From an uncultured Bacilli bacterium (GTDB taxonomy: Bacteria > Bacillota_I > Bacilli_A > RF39 > UBA660): a stretch of 12,258 nucleotides of DNA. Positions 11,553-12,258 of this stretch are shown piece after piece; the first letter of the stretch is position 1, and every line of letters starts with the position of its first letter. Made by a program: the position numbers and the translations under genes. Where the stretch lies: assembly GCA_947630515.1 (NCBI GenBank), contig CANRHY010000016.1, forward strand, positions 1 through 12,258, given 5' to 3'. Under the pieces are notes generated by a model. The model saw nothing but the letters and a program-made list of their open reading frames with translations, made no database searches and was not told where the DNA came from.

Positions 11553-12258
11553 TTTAACACTTCCTTCTTCATATTTTCTATTCTACTTGCTATTTTTTTC
11601 TTTTCTTCTATATCTATAGTACTTTTTAATTTTTCATTTAATTTATCTATTGTTTTTTTAACTCTTAATTCTTTTATTCTAGTAATATAGTCTTCCACTT
11701 CTTCCATTGTATATTCATCTGTTTCGTTAAAACTAACTACTTCTTTTAGAGTTTTATTTAAATTAGGATAATCTATAGTGTAACAAATAAAGTCTGCATA
11801 GTCAAATGTTTTGTTTTTATTTTTATAATTTATTATAGCATTTGCTAAAGCTTTTCTTTCTTCATTATTCATGTATCCTAGGTGAGTTTCATAATAATTT
11901 ATAATACTTATATTATTAAGCATTAAGTATAAAAGCCTAAGTTCACTTTTATCGTATTTATTATATTTTACTCTTTTTTCTGTTTTTTTAACTTTAGGTT
12001 CAAGTTTTTCTAGTTTTATGATAGGTCCTACTTTTTCTTTAATTAAATCAATACTTATACCATATTCTTTAGACAATTCATTCATTTTTAATTCTTTTAA
12101 TACCGGGTCTTTTATTTCTTTAATTACTTCAATAGATTTATTAATGTAACTAGCTAGTTCTACTGAATTACTTATGTCTATATTTTTTTTCATATAGTCA
12201 AGTTTGAAATCTAAGAAACTTACTCTTCCTTCATAGGCTTTTATAAATGCCTCTAATC
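11546..12258 (-). CDS. dnaG: DNA primase, C-terminal part (runs off the right edge)
   Basis: The frame is open from the right edge, so the ATG at 12193 is internal and 236 C-terminal residues are visible. The segment just before that Met ([16 protein letters not shown]) and [37 protein letters not shown] match the end of the DnaG polymerase core, where regulatory helices follow the TOPRIM region. After a basic linker ([16 protein letters not shown]) the last 150 residues form the all-helical P16 domain that binds the replicative helicase; LRLLYLMLN and the long charged final helix are typical. DnaG makes RNA primers at the replication fork. Its stop overlaps the rpoD start. Order dnaG-rpoD is the conserved macromolecular-synthesis operon. 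Zinc-finger and catalytic TOPRIM parts lie outside the window. Confidence 0.93.
   Translation of the reverse strand, partial: LEAFIKAYEGRVSFLDFKLDYMKKNIDISNSVELASYINKSIEVIKEIKDPVLKELKMNELSKEYGISIDLIKEKVGPIIKLEKLEPKVKKTEKRVKYNKYDKSELRLLYLMLNNISIINYYETHLGYMNNEERKALANAIINYKNKNKTFDYADFICYTIDYPNLNKTLKEVVSFNETDEYTMEEVEDYITRIKELRVKKTIDKLNEKLKSTIDIEEKKKIASRIENMKKEVLKW

Noticed and set aside
12185..12193. ATG at 12193 as the true start of a separate 215-residue gene
   Set aside because: The frame stays open to the window edge and the upstream residues match DnaG; no ribosome site precedes this ATG.
1..12258. UGA read as tryptophan (Mollicutes code)
   Set aside because: arsR ends in TGA at the expected family length, and Trp is encoded by TGG in the genes inspected.

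Overview
The window is strongly AT-rich, uses UGA as a normal stop (the arsR-like gene ends in TGA), and carries a Firmicutes gene set: RNase HIII, CvpA, a tyrosyl-tRNA synthetase behind a T-box, and dnaG-rpoD-trmK. The trmK/YqfQ neighbourhood resembles that of Bacillus subtilis. I infer a low-GC Bacilli-type bacterium, probably a host-associated Erysipelotrichia or RF39-like lineage. A Spo0A-type site and a coat-like small protein hint that it can sporulate or descends from spore formers. No mobile element, CRISPR array, tRNA or rRNA was seen.

Layout. Positions 1-182 hold the start of an unrecognised minus-strand gene with a good promoter. Next is a cvpA-trxA pair (minus), ended by a hairpin and divergent from rnhC (plus). 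A 69-residue XRE regulator (plus) converges on a minus-strand Fe-S operon, arsR-iscS-iscU, through a shared terminator. The ArsR protein has the complete alpha-5 zinc ligand pattern of SmtB, and an SmtB-like inverted repeat lies over its transcription start.

Positions 4500-8080 are the most unusual part. They hold a membrane-anchored PTS EIIB-like protein with no cysteine at all, then a membrane histidine kinase preceded by tandem Spo0A-like boxes at 10-bp spacing. A Tyr/Pro/Gly-rich coat-like small protein follows, whose ribosome site lies in a terminator-like hairpin with a sporulation-type -10 in the hairpin loop. A two-gene operon then encodes a CPBP membrane protease and a metallophosphoesterase-like protein that has lost most metal ligands.

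Positions 8089-9522 hold tyrS with promoter and tyrosine T-box. A YqfQ-like small gene (plus) then converges on the macromolecular-synthesis operon dnaG (partial, running off the right edge)-rpoD-trmK.

Minus-strand operons are very compact: several stop codons overlap or abut the next start, and the last codons of the upstream gene supply the next ribosome-binding site. No stretch above 300 bases lacks a gene; the longest, 9274-9563, is filled by the T-box leader and tyrS promoter.
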